Below are positions 33,141-42,320 of a DNA stretch of 64,000 nucleotides, one piece after another. The notes beneath the pieces were generated by a model, which saw only the letters and a list, made by a program, of their open reading frames with translations, was not told the origin of the DNA and searched no databases. Numbering within the stretch: the first letter of the stretch is position 1; every line of letters begins with the position of its first letter. Made by a program: the position numbers and the translations under genes. The DNA comes from Nocardia sp. BMG111209 (GTDB lineage Bacteria > Actinomycetota > Actinomycetes > Mycobacteriales > Mycobacteriaceae): positions 1,364,001-1,428,000 of the forward strand of contig NZ_KB907307.1 in the NCBI RefSeq assembly GCF_000381925.1, in the 5' to 3' direction.

Positions 33141-34567
33141 ATTCTCCGCTGGATCAATCGGTGGTGGAGCTGCTCCGGCAGAGCGCGCTGGGCGCGCTGG
33201 TGGACCGTCCGGTCGGCGACGTGTTGCGCGATCTGGGCCTGCCGGCCCTGCCGCAGCTGCCCGCGATACCGCCGCTGCCGCAACTTCCGGCGCTGCCGGT
33301 GCTGGATCTGGACGCACTCACCAAGCCGATCACCGATCTGGCCGCGAGTTTCGGCAGCGGCCGGTTCGGCGCCCCGGCCTCATCCGATCCACCCGGCACC
33401 CCGGCCGCACCCGCGATGGATCCCACCCAGGTGCTGAGCCAGATCTCCGCGGTGCTGACCACCGTGGTCCAGCTCGGCACGTCCGCGTTGCAGCTGGCGA
33501 TGACGCTGTGGCAGGGCGCCGGCGCCGCGCAGGCGTCGGATACGGCCACCCAGGCCGCTGGTGACGGCACCGCGCTGGCCGCCCAGGGCAGCGGGATCTC
33601 CGCCGACACGACCGCCGCGGCGGACAGCGTGTTCACCGGCAACACGCAGATGACCGGCCTCACCGCGAAGTACCTGACATCGCTGGCCGCGGCGGGCCCG
33701 TTCCTGCTGACCCCGCCCGGACAGGCGTTCGTGCTGTCCGCGTCGACCGAAACGCTGGCCGAAGCGCTGGGAATCGTCGGCAGGACCCGGGCCGAACTGT
33801 CCGCGCACAGCGCGAAGATGACGCAGACCGGTCAGAAGGTGAAGATCACCGAAATACCTCGGGGGGTGTCGGGCACCGCGCCTTCGGCCGAGCTGTCGGC
33901 GAGCACCCGGCTGCCCGCGGCGAAGGCGACCGCGAAGGTCGCGCAGACGCTCGCGAGCACCAGCGCTGCCCCGGCGACCACCGGTGCCACGAGCGCCGGC
34001 GCTTCGGCCGATCCGACGCAATACCTGTCCCAGGCGCTGCAGATGGTGCAGACCCTCGCCTCGATGGCGACCCAGGGAATACAGACCGCCACCCAGACCG
34101 CCGGCACCCTGGCGGCACAGCATGCGGCGCAACAGGTTTCGGCCCAGGGCAGGGCGCCTTCCGGAGCCGTCGCGGGCGGTGGCGCTGCCGGGGGCGGCGC
34201 GGGTGCCGGTATCGCCGGAGGCGCCGGTGGCGTCACCGAATCGGCGGTCCCCCTCACCGCGGCGCGGACCGACGGCATCCTCTCCGCCATGGCCGGCGGC
34301 AGCGCGGTGGAACCGGCCGTGGCGTCCGCGCCGGGGCCGGGTCCGGGCCCCGGCGTGCTGCCGATGTCACCCGCGGCCGCCGTCGGCGCCGCCCGCGCGA
34401 CCGGGAACGCGACCGGCGACAGCGTCCGCGGCCACCTGATCAACGCTCAGCACGGCAACGACGTCGTCGGGCCCATCGAAGGCGCATCGCTGCCGGTGCT
34501 CGGCACGGCCGACGCGATGGCCGTGCTGCCGGACACCGACTCGCCGGACAAGGCACTCACCCTTTAG
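33137..34567 (+). CDS. EspA-like T7SS secreted protein (476 aa)
   Basis: The start overlaps the stop of the EspC-like gene by 4 bases. The N-terminus (~1-60) is unusual for a WXG-type protein: Leu/Pro-rich (PALPQLPAIPPLPQLPALPVLDLDAL). Residues ~90-230 form the helical core with W125-Q-G127 and a long second helix carrying Met/Gln and a PGQAFVLSASTETLAEALG segment. The C-terminal half is Ala/Thr/Gly-rich and low-complexity. Pairing with an EspC-like gene and the WxG turn argue for the EspA/EspE kind of secreted protein. A clear YxxxD/E signal is not seen, consistent with the partner providing it. Confidence 0.65.
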   Translation: MNSPLDQSVVELLRQSALGALVDRPVGDVLRDLGLPALPQLPAIPPLPQLPALPVLDLDALTKPITDLAASFGSGRFGAPASSDPPGTPAAPAMDPTQVLSQISAVLTTVVQLGTSALQLAMTLWQGAGAAQASDTATQAAGDGTALAAQGSGISADTTAAADSVFTGNTQMTGLTAKYLTSLAAAGPFLLTPPGQAFVLSASTETLAEALGIVGRTRAELSAHSAKMTQTGQKVKITEIPRGVSGTAPSAELSASTRLPAAKATAKVAQTLASTSAAPATTGATSAGASADPTQYLSQALQMVQTLASMATQGIQTATQTAGTLAAQHAAQQVSAQGRAPSGAVAGGGAAGGGAGAGIAGGAGGVTESAVPLTAARTDGILSAMAGGSAVEPAVASAPGPGPGPGVLPMSPAAAVGAARATGNATGDSVRGHLINAQHGNDVVGPIEGASLPVLGTADAMAVLPDTDSPDKALTL

Positions 34568-34576
34568 GAGGTCGTC

Positions 34577-34873
34577 ATGGAATTCGATCCCGTACGGGCC
34601 GACCGAGCGGCCGCCGATCTGGACGCGCTCGCCGACCGGCTGGACGTCGATCTGCGGGTGCGGCGCCCGGCTCTCGCCGTGTCGGCTCCCGGGACGGACG
34701 AGGTGTCCCGGCGGGCCGCACTGACCCTGAGCGAGGTCGCGGCCGACTACGGCGACCGCGCCGCGTCCGGCGTGCTGGAGTTGCGCAAACTGGCCGCCAC
34801 GCTGCGCGCCCAGTCGCGCAGCCTGGCCGGGATGGAAAGCGACAACGCGGCTGCCCTCGGCGCCCTGAGCTGA
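34577..34873 (+). CDS. PE-like T7SS secreted protein (98 aa)
   Basis: ATG 34577 has a strong AGGAGG. The protein is a two-helix hairpin (helix 1 PVRADRAAADLDALADRLDVDL; helix 2 RRAALTLSEVAADYGDRAASGVLELRKLAATLRAQ), PE-like in size and position, 12 bases before a PPE-like gene. PE proteins form heterodimers with PPE proteins and are exported as pairs. The expected YxxxD/E export motif is absent: where the co-located WXG100 protein has YSGME, this protein has LAGME. Confidence 0.7.
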   Translation: MEFDPVRADRAAADLDALADRLDVDLRVRRPALAVSAPGTDEVSRRAALTLSEVAADYGDRAASGVLELRKLAATLRAQSRSLAGMESDNAAALGALS

Positions 34874-34885
34874 CGCGAGACGATC

Positions 34886-35836
34886 ATGATCGAACCACCG
34901 TTCGCCGGATTCACCGGTGTGGTCTGGGAAGCCCGGCCCACCGACCGGCTGGCGCGCGATCTGACCACGGGCCCGGGCTCGGTACCGGCGGCCGAAGCCG
35001 CCGTCGCCTGGGGCCACCTGGCCGCCGGTTTCGGCGCCGCCGTGGTGGAGTACGACCGGATCCTCGGCGAGATCCGGGACCACTGGCATTCCGACACCAG
35101 TGACGAAGTGCTCGAACGCATTTCGACGATGCGCGAATGGCTGCTGGACGCGGCCGGCGCGGCCGGGCGCAATGCCGTGCACGCCGGTGACCTGGCCACC
35201 GCCTACGAGGTGGCCCGGCTGGCCATGCCGCATATCGGCGAGATCGCGGCGCTGGCCGCGGCGGCGCAGGGGATGGCGGCCGCCGCGGCCGCGCTGGGTG
35301 CCCCGCTGATCGGCGCGGCCGCGCAGATCGGTGCGGATCAGGACATCGCCGGGGCGAGTGCGGCGCGCGTGATGCGCTCCTACGAATCGGCGGCCGAGCC
35401 GCTGTCGCGGCCGTGGTCGCAGACCGAACCGCCGACGCTGTCCACCGAGGTCGCGCTCGCGGCCGAACAGGCCGTCCCGGCCCGGCCGCCGACGACCACC
35501 GAGGCGCCGCCGATCATGGTGCCGCTGCCCGCGTTCCCGGTGCCGGAAGCCCTGGTCGGCGCCCGCGTGCGGCGGGTCGCCGTGGTGTCGCGGGAACCGG
35601 CCCCGGTGCGGTCGCCGGCGGCGCCGGTGGCCACGACGACCGGGCAGTCGGCGCCGGCCGCCGCGGCCTCCCCCACGGCCGGCGCTGCCGAGGAGGAACG
35701 CACCGTGCGGGCCGGTCCGGCCGAATCCGGATACGGCTCTTGGCAATTCGAGTCCGGCCTGGCCGCCGCGCCGGCCGTGGTGGGCGAGCACGACGCGCCG
35801 CCCACCGGGTCCGCGTCCTCGGGTGCGGCGGGATGA
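34886..35836 (+). CDS. PPE-like T7SS secreted protein (316 aa)
   Basis: The N-terminus MIEPPFAGFTGVVWEARP matches the actinobacterial PPE start (…PPE/PPF…). It is followed by a helical hairpin with a WHSDTSDEVLERISTMREWLLDAA segment that corresponds to the PPE turn and second helix. The domain ends near residue 180. The remaining ~135 residues are Pro/Ala/Thr-rich and low-complexity. It follows the PE-like gene and overlaps the downstream espG as ATGA, a conserved PE-PPE-espG order. Its EspG-binding tip would be recognised by that chaperone. Confidence 0.8.
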   Translation: MIEPPFAGFTGVVWEARPTDRLARDLTTGPGSVPAAEAAVAWGHLAAGFGAAVVEYDRILGEIRDHWHSDTSDEVLERISTMREWLLDAAGAAGRNAVHAGDLATAYEVARLAMPHIGEIAALAAAAQGMAAAAAALGAPLIGAAAQIGADQDIAGASAARVMRSYESAAEPLSRPWSQTEPPTLSTEVALAAEQAVPARPPTTTEAPPIMVPLPAFPVPEALVGARVRRVAVVSREPAPVRSPAAPVATTTGQSAPAAAASPTAGAAEEERTVRAGPAESGYGSWQFESGLAAAPAVVGEHDAPPTGSASSGAAG

Positions 35837-36636
35837 GGCAGGGCGGGCCGATGCCGGCACTGACCAACGACGCGATCCTCGCGGCCGCGGAACTGCTCGG
35901 CGTGCAGACCCTGCCGCATGTGCTCGGGGTCGGGCCGCGCCAGGATCGCATCGATGCCTTCCTGGCCGCCCGCACGGCCGCACTGGACGGCCTGCGCACC
36001 GCCCGATTGCTCGACCGGTACGGCGATCTGGATTCCGATCTGGCGGCGGCACTGCACATTCTGGCGCAGCCCGAACGAGAGTTGGCCACGCGCATCCACA
36101 CCGCGTCCGGGGTCCGCCGGATCTGCCTGGCGCGCAGGGGAACCGGACATGTGGTGGCGGTGCGGACCGACGACACGTTCGAGCTCGCAACCGGATGGGG
36201 TGGTGACGCCGCCGGCCTGGCCCGGCCGGTGCTCGACGCGCTCGGTCCGCGCCCGCCCGCGGCCGTCCCGACCTTCAGCGCCCCTGTCGACCGGCTGCGC
36301 GAGCGGCTGGACGCCGCGCGCACCGCCGCCGACTACACGCAGATCTGTTACGGCCTCGGCGTCGAGGAGCGCGCGGCGATCGGATTCGGTCTCGCGATGT
36401 CCGGATGCCTGGCGCACGCCGAGATCGTCGCGTACACCCACGCGAACGGCGCGACCCGGGCCGCCCCCGGTGCGGTGGCGATCTACGACACCCACCGGGG
36501 CCGGATCGTGGCCGGGCCGAATGTCGCCGCGGACCACACGATCTGGACCACGTTCTCCCCCGGAACCGATCACCGGGTCGCCCATGCCGTCACGCGCCTG
36601 GTCGAGACGCTGCCGGGCGGAAGGTGGATGCCCTGA
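35833..36636 (+). CDS. espG: EspG-family T7SS chaperone, copy 2 (267 aa)
   Basis: ATG 35833 overlaps the PPE-like stop by 4 bases; ATG 35851 (MPALTNDAIL) is an alternative start. The pattern ALTNDAILAAAELLGVQTLPHVLGVGPRQDRIDAF, then a sheet around residue 95 (VRRICLARRGTGHVVAVRTDD) and a C-terminal helix, fits the EspG fold. It is clearly divergent from the copy at 28145. By position it should be the dedicated chaperone of the adjacent PE/PPE-like pair. The two WXG100 genes follow after 56 bases. Confidence 0.78.
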   Translation: MRQGGPMPALTNDAILAAAELLGVQTLPHVLGVGPRQDRIDAFLAARTAALDGLRTARLLDRYGDLDSDLAAALHILAQPERELATRIHTASGVRRICLARRGTGHVVAVRTDDTFELATGWGGDAAGLARPVLDALGPRPPAAVPTFSAPVDRLRERLDAARTAADYTQICYGLGVEERAAIGFGLAMSGCLAHAEIVAYTHANGATRAAPGAVAIYDTHRGRIVAGPNVAADHTIWTTFSPGTDHRVAHAVTRLVETLPGGRWMP

Positions 36637-36692
36637 CCCACAGCGTCGTGGAATACGGAAACCCAACTGGGACAACAGAAAGTAGGACCGAC

Positions 36693-37010
36693 ATGCCCGG
36701 ACCACAGATTCAGCAGAACGAAAGTACCGCGTCCGGTGCGCAGACCGCCATGGCCGACGCGGTCGCCGCGATCCGCGCCAAGATCAACGCCATCACCACG
36801 GCCGTCGAGGACGCCAAGCGCGGTTGGCAGGGTGATGCCTTCGACGCGTGCAACACCGCCGCCGACAACTGGGAAACCGAGGCCACCGCACTGAACAAGA
36901 CATTGGACGACCTCCAGGCCGAGGTCGGCACCAGCGTCCACACCTACTCCGGTATGGAAGGCGACAACACCCAGTTCTTCACCACGCTGGGTGTCGCCGC
37001 GCCGTCCTGA
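36693..37010 (+). CDS. WXG100 protein with YxxxE export motif, EsxB-like (105 aa)
   Basis: WXG100 proteins form helical-hairpin heterodimers exported by ESX. Helix 1 ends at W45-Q-G47, the WXG turn, and helix 2 ends with Y85-SGM-E89, a YxxxE signal for EccC recognition. Length is typical. The only Cys (C53) lies early in helix 2. It is the first of a tandem WXG100 pair, 49 bases ahead of the second, so the products should dimerise and this one carries the signal. Confidence 0.9.
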   Translation: MPGPQIQQNESTASGAQTAMADAVAAIRAKINAITTAVEDAKRGWQGDAFDACNTAADNWETEATALNKTLDDLQAEVGTSVHTYSGMEGDNTQFFTTLGVAAPS

Positions 37011-37059
37011 CCGGCCGTATCCGCCCGGACCGCCACCCCCTTCGAGAAGGAGATCCATC

Positions 37060-37374
37060 ATGGCTTTCGTCTACGAAAAAGTCGTCCTGCAGGAGCTGTC
37101 CGACCTGCTCGGCCAGTTCGGCCGGGATCTGGAAACGGAGTCGGAGAACCTGCAGACCGCGGCCGCCAACCTCGCCCAGGCGTGGGACGGCAACGCCGGT
37201 CTCGACGCTTTCCGAACGTCCAAGCACACGTGGGACCAGCAGTTCGGTCTGCCCGGCGACACCGGTCCGACCACCGCGATCGGCCTGGTCAAGGCGCTGT
37301 CGACCGCGGTCGAGGACGCTCTGCACAATGCCGTGGCCGCGGACACCAAGGTCCAGGTCGGCTTCGGCGGCTGA
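37060..37374 (+). CDS. WXG100 protein, second of pair, EsxA-like (104 aa)
   Basis: ATG 37060 follows GAAGGAG. The protein has W42-D-G44 between two helices and lacks a YxxxD/E motif, complementary to the preceding gene. A Trp-containing segment in helix 2 (KHTWDQQFGLPGD) interrupts the usual helix with Pro/Gly, which is uncommon. It ends in VQVGFGG. A strong terminator hairpin follows within 20 bases, so the plus-strand operon probably ends here. Confidence 0.88.
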   Translation: MAFVYEKVVLQELSDLLGQFGRDLETESENLQTAAANLAQAWDGNAGLDAFRTSKHTWDQQFGLPGDTGPTTAIGLVKALSTAVEDALHNAVAADTKVQVGFGG

Positions 37375-37390
37375 GGGATGCCCGCACCCC

Positions 37391-37421
37391 TGGCCCGAAC
37401 CCGGTTGCCGGGTTCGGGCCA
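37391..37421. terminator. Bidirectional hairpin between WXG100 and eccE
   Basis: A perfect 14-bp stem (37391-37404 with 37408-37421) closes on a TTG loop. It is GC-rich and has no long T tract, as is usual in actinobacteria. It lies between convergent genes and could stop transcripts from both sides. Confidence 0.85.
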
Positions 37422-37473
37422 TCGGTCGCGCACCGTCGGGCGAGTTCCCCTGCGGGACAGCGGAATTGCGCGC

Positions 37474-39165
37474 TCAGGCCGGAACCCCCACCGGGGCGCC
37501 GACATACGCCAGTTCCTCCGGGGTGGCGACCATGTACACCGGTGTCGCACCGGAGTTCGTGTGGACCGTGACCAGGTTGGCCGTGTCCGGGCTCTCGACC
37601 AGCGTGACGTTCGGCTCGAAACCGTCTGCCACGGAACCGTTCCGGCGCAGCACCAGCACGGTCGCGTCGGAGTGGTGGGTGGCCGGGGTGAGGCCGTCGT
37701 AGACGACCATGGTGGCGAGCCGATACGAATTCGCCTGCTGCGAGCCCGCCGGCCGGGCCGCCAGTGTGAGCGCCTGCTCGTCGGCGATCTGGGCGAGCAT
37801 CGGCCGCCACACCTCGTGCCGGTCGGTGTGCACCACGACATGTGCGCCGAGCGCGATGGCGCGCAGGATCACCTGCTTGGCCATCAGCACGGACCCGACG
37901 ATCTCCACCCGGCGCACATGGCTGCCCACCAGCGGCAGCGCCACACCCTGTCCGGAGTCGTCGGCGCCGATGAGCTGTCCGCAACCGGTGATCGGCATCG
38001 GCACATCCGCGAGTGCGTCGGGCGCGCCCAGGTAGCCGTCCAGCGGCAGCGTGGCCGCGCCGGCGCCGAGCGGCAAGCTGAACAGCATTGCGCGCCACTG
38101 CTTCCCGTGCAGCGGCAACAGCCCGGGGGCCTGCACCCGCACCGGGGCGTCGCGGGTGACGAACCGCGCGGTCGCGGTGACCGCGACAGGCGCGGCCGCG
38201 GCCGTCCGGGCCGCACCGGATCCTGCCCGCTGCAGCCGGACCGTGATCGTGGTGGCGACGGTCGGCGTGGACCACACCGCGGCGATGCCGCGCGGCCCGA
38301 GCGCCGCCGGGGTCATCCGGTAACTGGTGTGGTGCATACCGTCGTGGACCACGCTGCGCGAGGTTTCGGTGAACTCGCCGATCCCCACGCCGAGCGTGAG
38401 TTGCAGTGCGGCGGAGGTCATCTCCGCCGCCGACAGCGCCGCGGCGTGCAGACCGTGCACCGCCAGCCGGTTGGCCATCCGGCGGGTGGCGACGATCGCC
38501 GAGCGCAGCGCGCCTCCCGCGCCGCCGCCGCGGCGGTGGGCGGCCTCCGCGTTGGCCAGCGGATCCAGCCGCAGCACCACCCAGACCGTGCGGTGCGCGA
38601 CCGCGGGCAGCGGGCCGAGCACGCTCTCGTAGATCCGTGCCACCGCACCGGTTCCGGCGCTGCGCGAGCCGGTGCTGACGATGTCGATGGTGGCCAGATC
38701 GATGTCGAACTGGTCGAGGCAGCGCGCGATCATCGGCAGCGGCAGCATGTCGTCGGCGAGCAGCCCGGTCGGGCTGAGCCGGGTGACCGTGCGCGGCTGG
38801 GCGTCGATGCGCAGCATCGTGATCAGACAGTCTCCGTCCCAGCGCATTCCGCAACTGCCGCCGCCGGGCAGCGGAACGTCGAACGGCGCGCCGGAAGCGG
38901 CGGCGGACCGATTTCCCGCCGCCTGCCAGCGATAGGCGATGCCCTGGCCGATCCGCTTCGCGATCGAGTTGCCGTGCACCGGAACGAGTCCGATCACGAC
39001 GGCGGCCGTCGCGGCCGCCACCGGCACCCACCACTGCGGCGCACACACCTCCGCCACGTAGGCGAGGCCGGCCGCCACCACCAGAACCGGCAACACCCGC
39101 CGCAGCGGCAATGTGCGGAACAGCCAGAATTCGGGGGAACGCAATTGCGGGGCCGGCGAACTCAC
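37474..39165 (-). CDS. eccE: EccE, T7SS membrane-complex component (563 aa)
   Basis: EccE is the peripheral subunit of the EccBCDE inner-membrane complex. The protein starts with two transmembrane helices (residues ~22-40 and ~46-63: VLPVLVVAAGLAYVAEV and VPVAAATAAVVIGLVPV) and the conserved VHGNSIAKRIGQGIAYRW. A long soluble domain follows with the family pattern CGMRWDGDCLITMLRID. Start is GTG 39165. The gene is transcribed against eccB, with 113 bases between the starts. In mycobacterial ESX loci eccE normally follows mycP on the same strand, so the inversion is unusual. Confidence 0.88.
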   Translation of the reverse strand: MSSPAPQLRSPEFWLFRTLPLRRVLPVLVVAAGLAYVAEVCAPQWWVPVAAATAAVVIGLVPVHGNSIAKRIGQGIAYRWQAAGNRSAAASGAPFDVPLPGGGSCGMRWDGDCLITMLRIDAQPRTVTRLSPTGLLADDMLPLPMIARCLDQFDIDLATIDIVSTGSRSAGTGAVARIYESVLGPLPAVAHRTVWVVLRLDPLANAEAAHRRGGGAGGALRSAIVATRRMANRLAVHGLHAAALSAAEMTSAALQLTLGVGIGEFTETSRSVVHDGMHHTSYRMTPAALGPRGIAAVWSTPTVATTITVRLQRAGSGAARTAAAAPVAVTATARFVTRDAPVRVQAPGLLPLHGKQWRAMLFSLPLGAGAATLPLDGYLGAPDALADVPMPITGCGQLIGADDSGQGVALPLVGSHVRRVEIVGSVLMAKQVILRAIALGAHVVVHTDRHEVWRPMLAQIADEQALTLAARPAGSQQANSYRLATMVVYDGLTPATHHSDATVLVLRRNGSVADGFEPNVTLVESPDTANLVTVHTNSGATPVYMVATPEELAYVGAPVGVPA

Positions 39166-39278
39166 GCACCCATCATGGACCGGATCCGCCCGGCTTCGCT
39201 AGTCTGTCGTGGCGCAGGCTGCGCGAGACGTGTAGTCGCACAGGCACATACCGGTAGTTCGATCGTTCGGAGGCTCAC

Positions 39279-40772
39279 GTGCCGACCCAGTTGACCACGC
39301 GCGCCCAAGTCAACGGTTACCGGTTCCTGCTCGATCGCTACGAGCACGCCCTGGTGCGGCGGGACATCCGTATGTTGCACGATCCGATGCGCACACAATT
39401 CCGCTCGCTGGTCATCGGTGCGGTGCTGGGGGTCCTGGTGGTCGCCGGCGCCGCGATCCTGGCCTTCCTCCGGCCGCAGGGTTCGATCGGCGACGCGAAG
39501 ATCGTGATGGGCAAGCAATCCGGCGCGTTGTACGTGATCGTCGACGGTACCCTGCATCCGGTCCTGAACCTGGCGTCGGCGCGACTGATCGTCGCCGACC
39601 CGGCATCGCCCACGCCGGTCGGTGAAGCCAAGCTGACCATGCCCCGTGGGCCGCTGCTGGGCATTCCCGGCGCGCCCGCCGCGCTGCCCGGCTCCGCCGA
39701 CGCCGGACACTCGACCTGGACACTGTGCGACACCGTGCAGGGCAGTCCGGCCGCCACGACCGGCGTGCTGACCACGGCGGTGGTCGGTTCGCCCGGCACC
39801 GGCGGTGTGGCCGGCGCGCGTCCGATGGGTGCCGGCGACGCGTTCCTGGCGACCCACGCCGGGCACACCTACCTCTTGTTCGCCGGCCGGCGGGCCGAAC
39901 TGGATCCCGGCGATCCGGTGCTGATCCGCTCGCTCGGCCTGCGCACCGCCACCGCCCGCCCGATCGGCGCCGCGCTGCTCGACACCGCGGAACCCGTTCC
40001 GGCGCTGCAGGCTCCGCACATCGACGACGTGGGCACACCCGGGCCCGGCAAGCTGTCCGGGATACCGGTCGGGGCGGTCGTCCGGGTGCACCGGGTGGAC
40101 ACCGACGAGCTGTACGTGGTGCTCACCGACGGTGTCCAGCGGGTGTCACCGTTCGCCGCCGAGGTGATCCGCAACGCCAACTCGCAGAACATGACGGACG
40201 TCACCACCGTGCCCCCGGACCGGATCGTGGGCATCGCGGTGGTGAACCGGCTGCCGGTGGACAAGTTCCCCGGCCCGGTGCCGAGAATCGTTCCCGCCGA
40301 TACGGATCCGGTCGGATGCGTGTCCTGGTCCCGGTCGGCCGACGATCCGGCCGGCACGCTCACGCTGCTCGCCGGCCGGCGGGTTCCGGTGCCCGGCGAC
40401 GGCAGGCCGGTCCGGCTCGCCACGGCCGACGGCGCCGGCGACCGGGTGGACGAGGTCTATGTCCGGCCCGGCACCGGCGAATACGTCCAGTCGGTCGGCG
40501 CGCCCCCCGGCAGCATCGATCGCGGACCGCTGTTCTACTTGGCGGACAACGGAATTCGATACGGCATCCCGGACCGCGCCACCGCCGCGGCACTCGGCCT
40601 GGCCAAGGATCCGAAGCCGGCCCCCGCGCCGATCCTCGAGGCGCTCACCCCCGGCCCCACCCTCGCCCGGCCGGACGCGCTGACGAGCCACGACAGCCTG
40701 CCCCAGTGCCCGAACCCGGCCGACCACCCCGGCGCCTGCGCCAAGCCCATTCCCGCTCCCGCCGAGCACTGA
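39279..40772 (+). CDS. eccB: EccB, T7SS core channel component (497 aa)
   Basis: The N-terminus MPTQLTTRAQVNGYRFLLDRYEHALVRRD is the family signature. One transmembrane helix (~43-65) is followed by a large periplasmic domain of repeated beta units around a core. C150 and C347 are at the places of the conserved EccB disulphide. GTG 39279 is chosen because GGAGG lies 6 bases upstream. First gene of the eccB-eccD-mycP-eccC operon. Confidence 0.93.
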   Translation: MPTQLTTRAQVNGYRFLLDRYEHALVRRDIRMLHDPMRTQFRSLVIGAVLGVLVVAGAAILAFLRPQGSIGDAKIVMGKQSGALYVIVDGTLHPVLNLASARLIVADPASPTPVGEAKLTMPRGPLLGIPGAPAALPGSADAGHSTWTLCDTVQGSPAATTGVLTTAVVGSPGTGGVAGARPMGAGDAFLATHAGHTYLLFAGRRAELDPGDPVLIRSLGLRTATARPIGAALLDTAEPVPALQAPHIDDVGTPGPGKLSGIPVGAVVRVHRVDTDELYVVLTDGVQRVSPFAAEVIRNANSQNMTDVTTVPPDRIVGIAVVNRLPVDKFPGPVPRIVPADTDPVGCVSWSRSADDPAGTLTLLAGRRVPVPGDGRPVRLATADGAGDRVDEVYVRPGTGEYVQSVGAPPGSIDRGPLFYLADNGIRYGIPDRATAAALGLAKDPKPAPAPILEALTPGPTLARPDALTSHDSLPQCPNPADHPGACAKPIPAPAEH

Positions 40773-40843
40773 CCGCGGGACAGGGATAGGTTCGACATGT
40801 CGAAAATGGTTGAGTGCCACGATCGTAGGGAGTTCTGCAACCC

Positions 40844-42313
40844 GTGACCGAGTTGTCGAGCAGCGGCTCGGGAGCCGTGGAACCGGATCTGTGCCGAGTT
40901 TCGGTGATCGGTGGAAACACCCAGCTGGACATCGGCCTGCCCGCCACCGTTCCCATCGTCGCGTACATCACCGAACTCGTCGAGCTGATCGACTCGCGCA
41001 ACCCGGATCTCACCGAGCACGACGACGGCAGCACGCTGCTCATCCAGCACTGGACGCTCGCCAGGATCGGCCACGATCCGATCCCGCTGCACCGAACCCT
41101 CACCGACGCAGAGGTATTGGACGGCGAGCTGCTGGTGCTGCGCTCGGTGACCGCCAAGGAGGCGCCGGCGCTGTTCGACGATGTGATCGACGCGGTGTCC
41201 CGCCTGACCACCGACAGCTTCCGGAGCTGGTCACCGGCTGCCGCGCGCTGGATGGGCCTGGGCAGCAGCATCATCGCGGTCGTCGTCGCGGTGGCGCTGC
41301 TGGCGGTGGCCAAGGGCACCGGCTGTACCGGCGGCCTGATCGCGGCCGCCGCCGGCCTGCTGGTGGCCGGCGCGGCGGTGATCGTCGGCCGCCGGTATCC
41401 GGGTGCGCGGCCGACCGCCGCCGTGCTGTCGCTCGATGCCGTCCTGTTACTGGGATCCGCTGCGGCACTGAGCACTCCGGGCCGGCTGAGCGCTGCGCAC
41501 CTCCTCTTCGCCGGCGTGGCGACGCTGGTCACGGCACTGGCCGTGCACAGCCTGAGCCGGGCCGGCGCACTGGTGGTCGCAGTGGCCGTCACCGGCGGAC
41601 TCGTCCTGGCCGGGGCCGCGCTGGTGCGGATGGTGTGGGACTTCGAGCTGACCGCGATCGCCGCGGGCGTGGTGGTCGCCGGGCTGATCCTGATCACGAT
41701 GGCGCCCCGGGTGGCGCTGGCGGCCGCGCGGCTGCCGGTCCCACCCGTGCCGACCGCGGGTGGTGCGATCGATCCCGCGGACCACGAGCCGCGGCCCACC
41801 ATCGAGGACATCGGGGCGATCGGCGCGACGGTGCTGCCGTCGGCCGCCGGCCTGCAACAGCGCGCGCAGGCGGCCAATCTGTACCAGTCGGGCATCATCC
41901 TCGGCGCCGTGCTGGCCGTCGACCTCGGCACGTTCCTGGCTGCCGACCCACTCGGCGCCGCTCGCTGGCAGGGCCTCGCCCTGGGTGCGGTCGTCGCGGT
42001 CGTGCTGTGCCTGCGCGGCCGCGCCTTCGCCGATCTCGCCCAGGCCGCTGTCCTGATAGCCGGCGGCATACTGGCCGGAGTGCTGCTGCTCGCCGGGGTG
42101 GGGCTCGGCGAGCACGACCGGCTGCCGACCGTCGCGGGCCTGGTCCTCGTCGCCGGCGCCGCGGTCACGTGCTTCGGCGTGATCGGCCCCCACACCGAGG
42201 TGTCCCCGGTGGTCCGCCGGGCCGTCGAGCTGATCGAGTACCTGCTGATCATCCTCATCGTGCCGCTGGTGCTGTGGCTGATGGGCATCTACGCGGCGGC
42301 GCGGAACATCTGA
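40844..42313 (+). CDS. eccD: EccD, T7SS membrane channel component (489 aa)
   Basis: Residues ~15-100 form the ubiquitin-like cytosolic domain (CRVSVIGGNTQLDIGLPATVPI … DGELLVLR). It is followed by about eleven hydrophobic segments from residue ~138 (LGSSIIAVVVAVALLAVAK) to the C-terminus (YLLIILIVPLVLWLMGIYAAARNI). EccD dimers line the membrane vestibule of each ESX protomer. Start is GTG 40844. The gene sits 71 bases after eccB and 7 bases before mycP. Confidence 0.93.
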   Translation: MTELSSSGSGAVEPDLCRVSVIGGNTQLDIGLPATVPIVAYITELVELIDSRNPDLTEHDDGSTLLIQHWTLARIGHDPIPLHRTLTDAEVLDGELLVLRSVTAKEAPALFDDVIDAVSRLTTDSFRSWSPAAARWMGLGSSIIAVVVAVALLAVAKGTGCTGGLIAAAAGLLVAGAAVIVGRRYPGARPTAAVLSLDAVLLLGSAAALSTPGRLSAAHLLFAGVATLVTALAVHSLSRAGALVVAVAVTGGLVLAGAALVRMVWDFELTAIAAGVVVAGLILITMAPRVALAAARLPVPPVPTAGGAIDPADHEPRPTIEDIGAIGATVLPSAAGLQQRAQAANLYQSGIILGAVLAVDLGTFLAADPLGAARWQGLALGAVVAVVLCLRGRAFADLAQAAVLIAGGILAGVLLLAGVGLGEHDRLPTVAGLVLVAGAAVTCFGVIGPHTEVSPVVRRAVELIEYLLIILIVPLVLWLMGIYAAARNI

Positions 42314-42320
42314 CGCCGCC

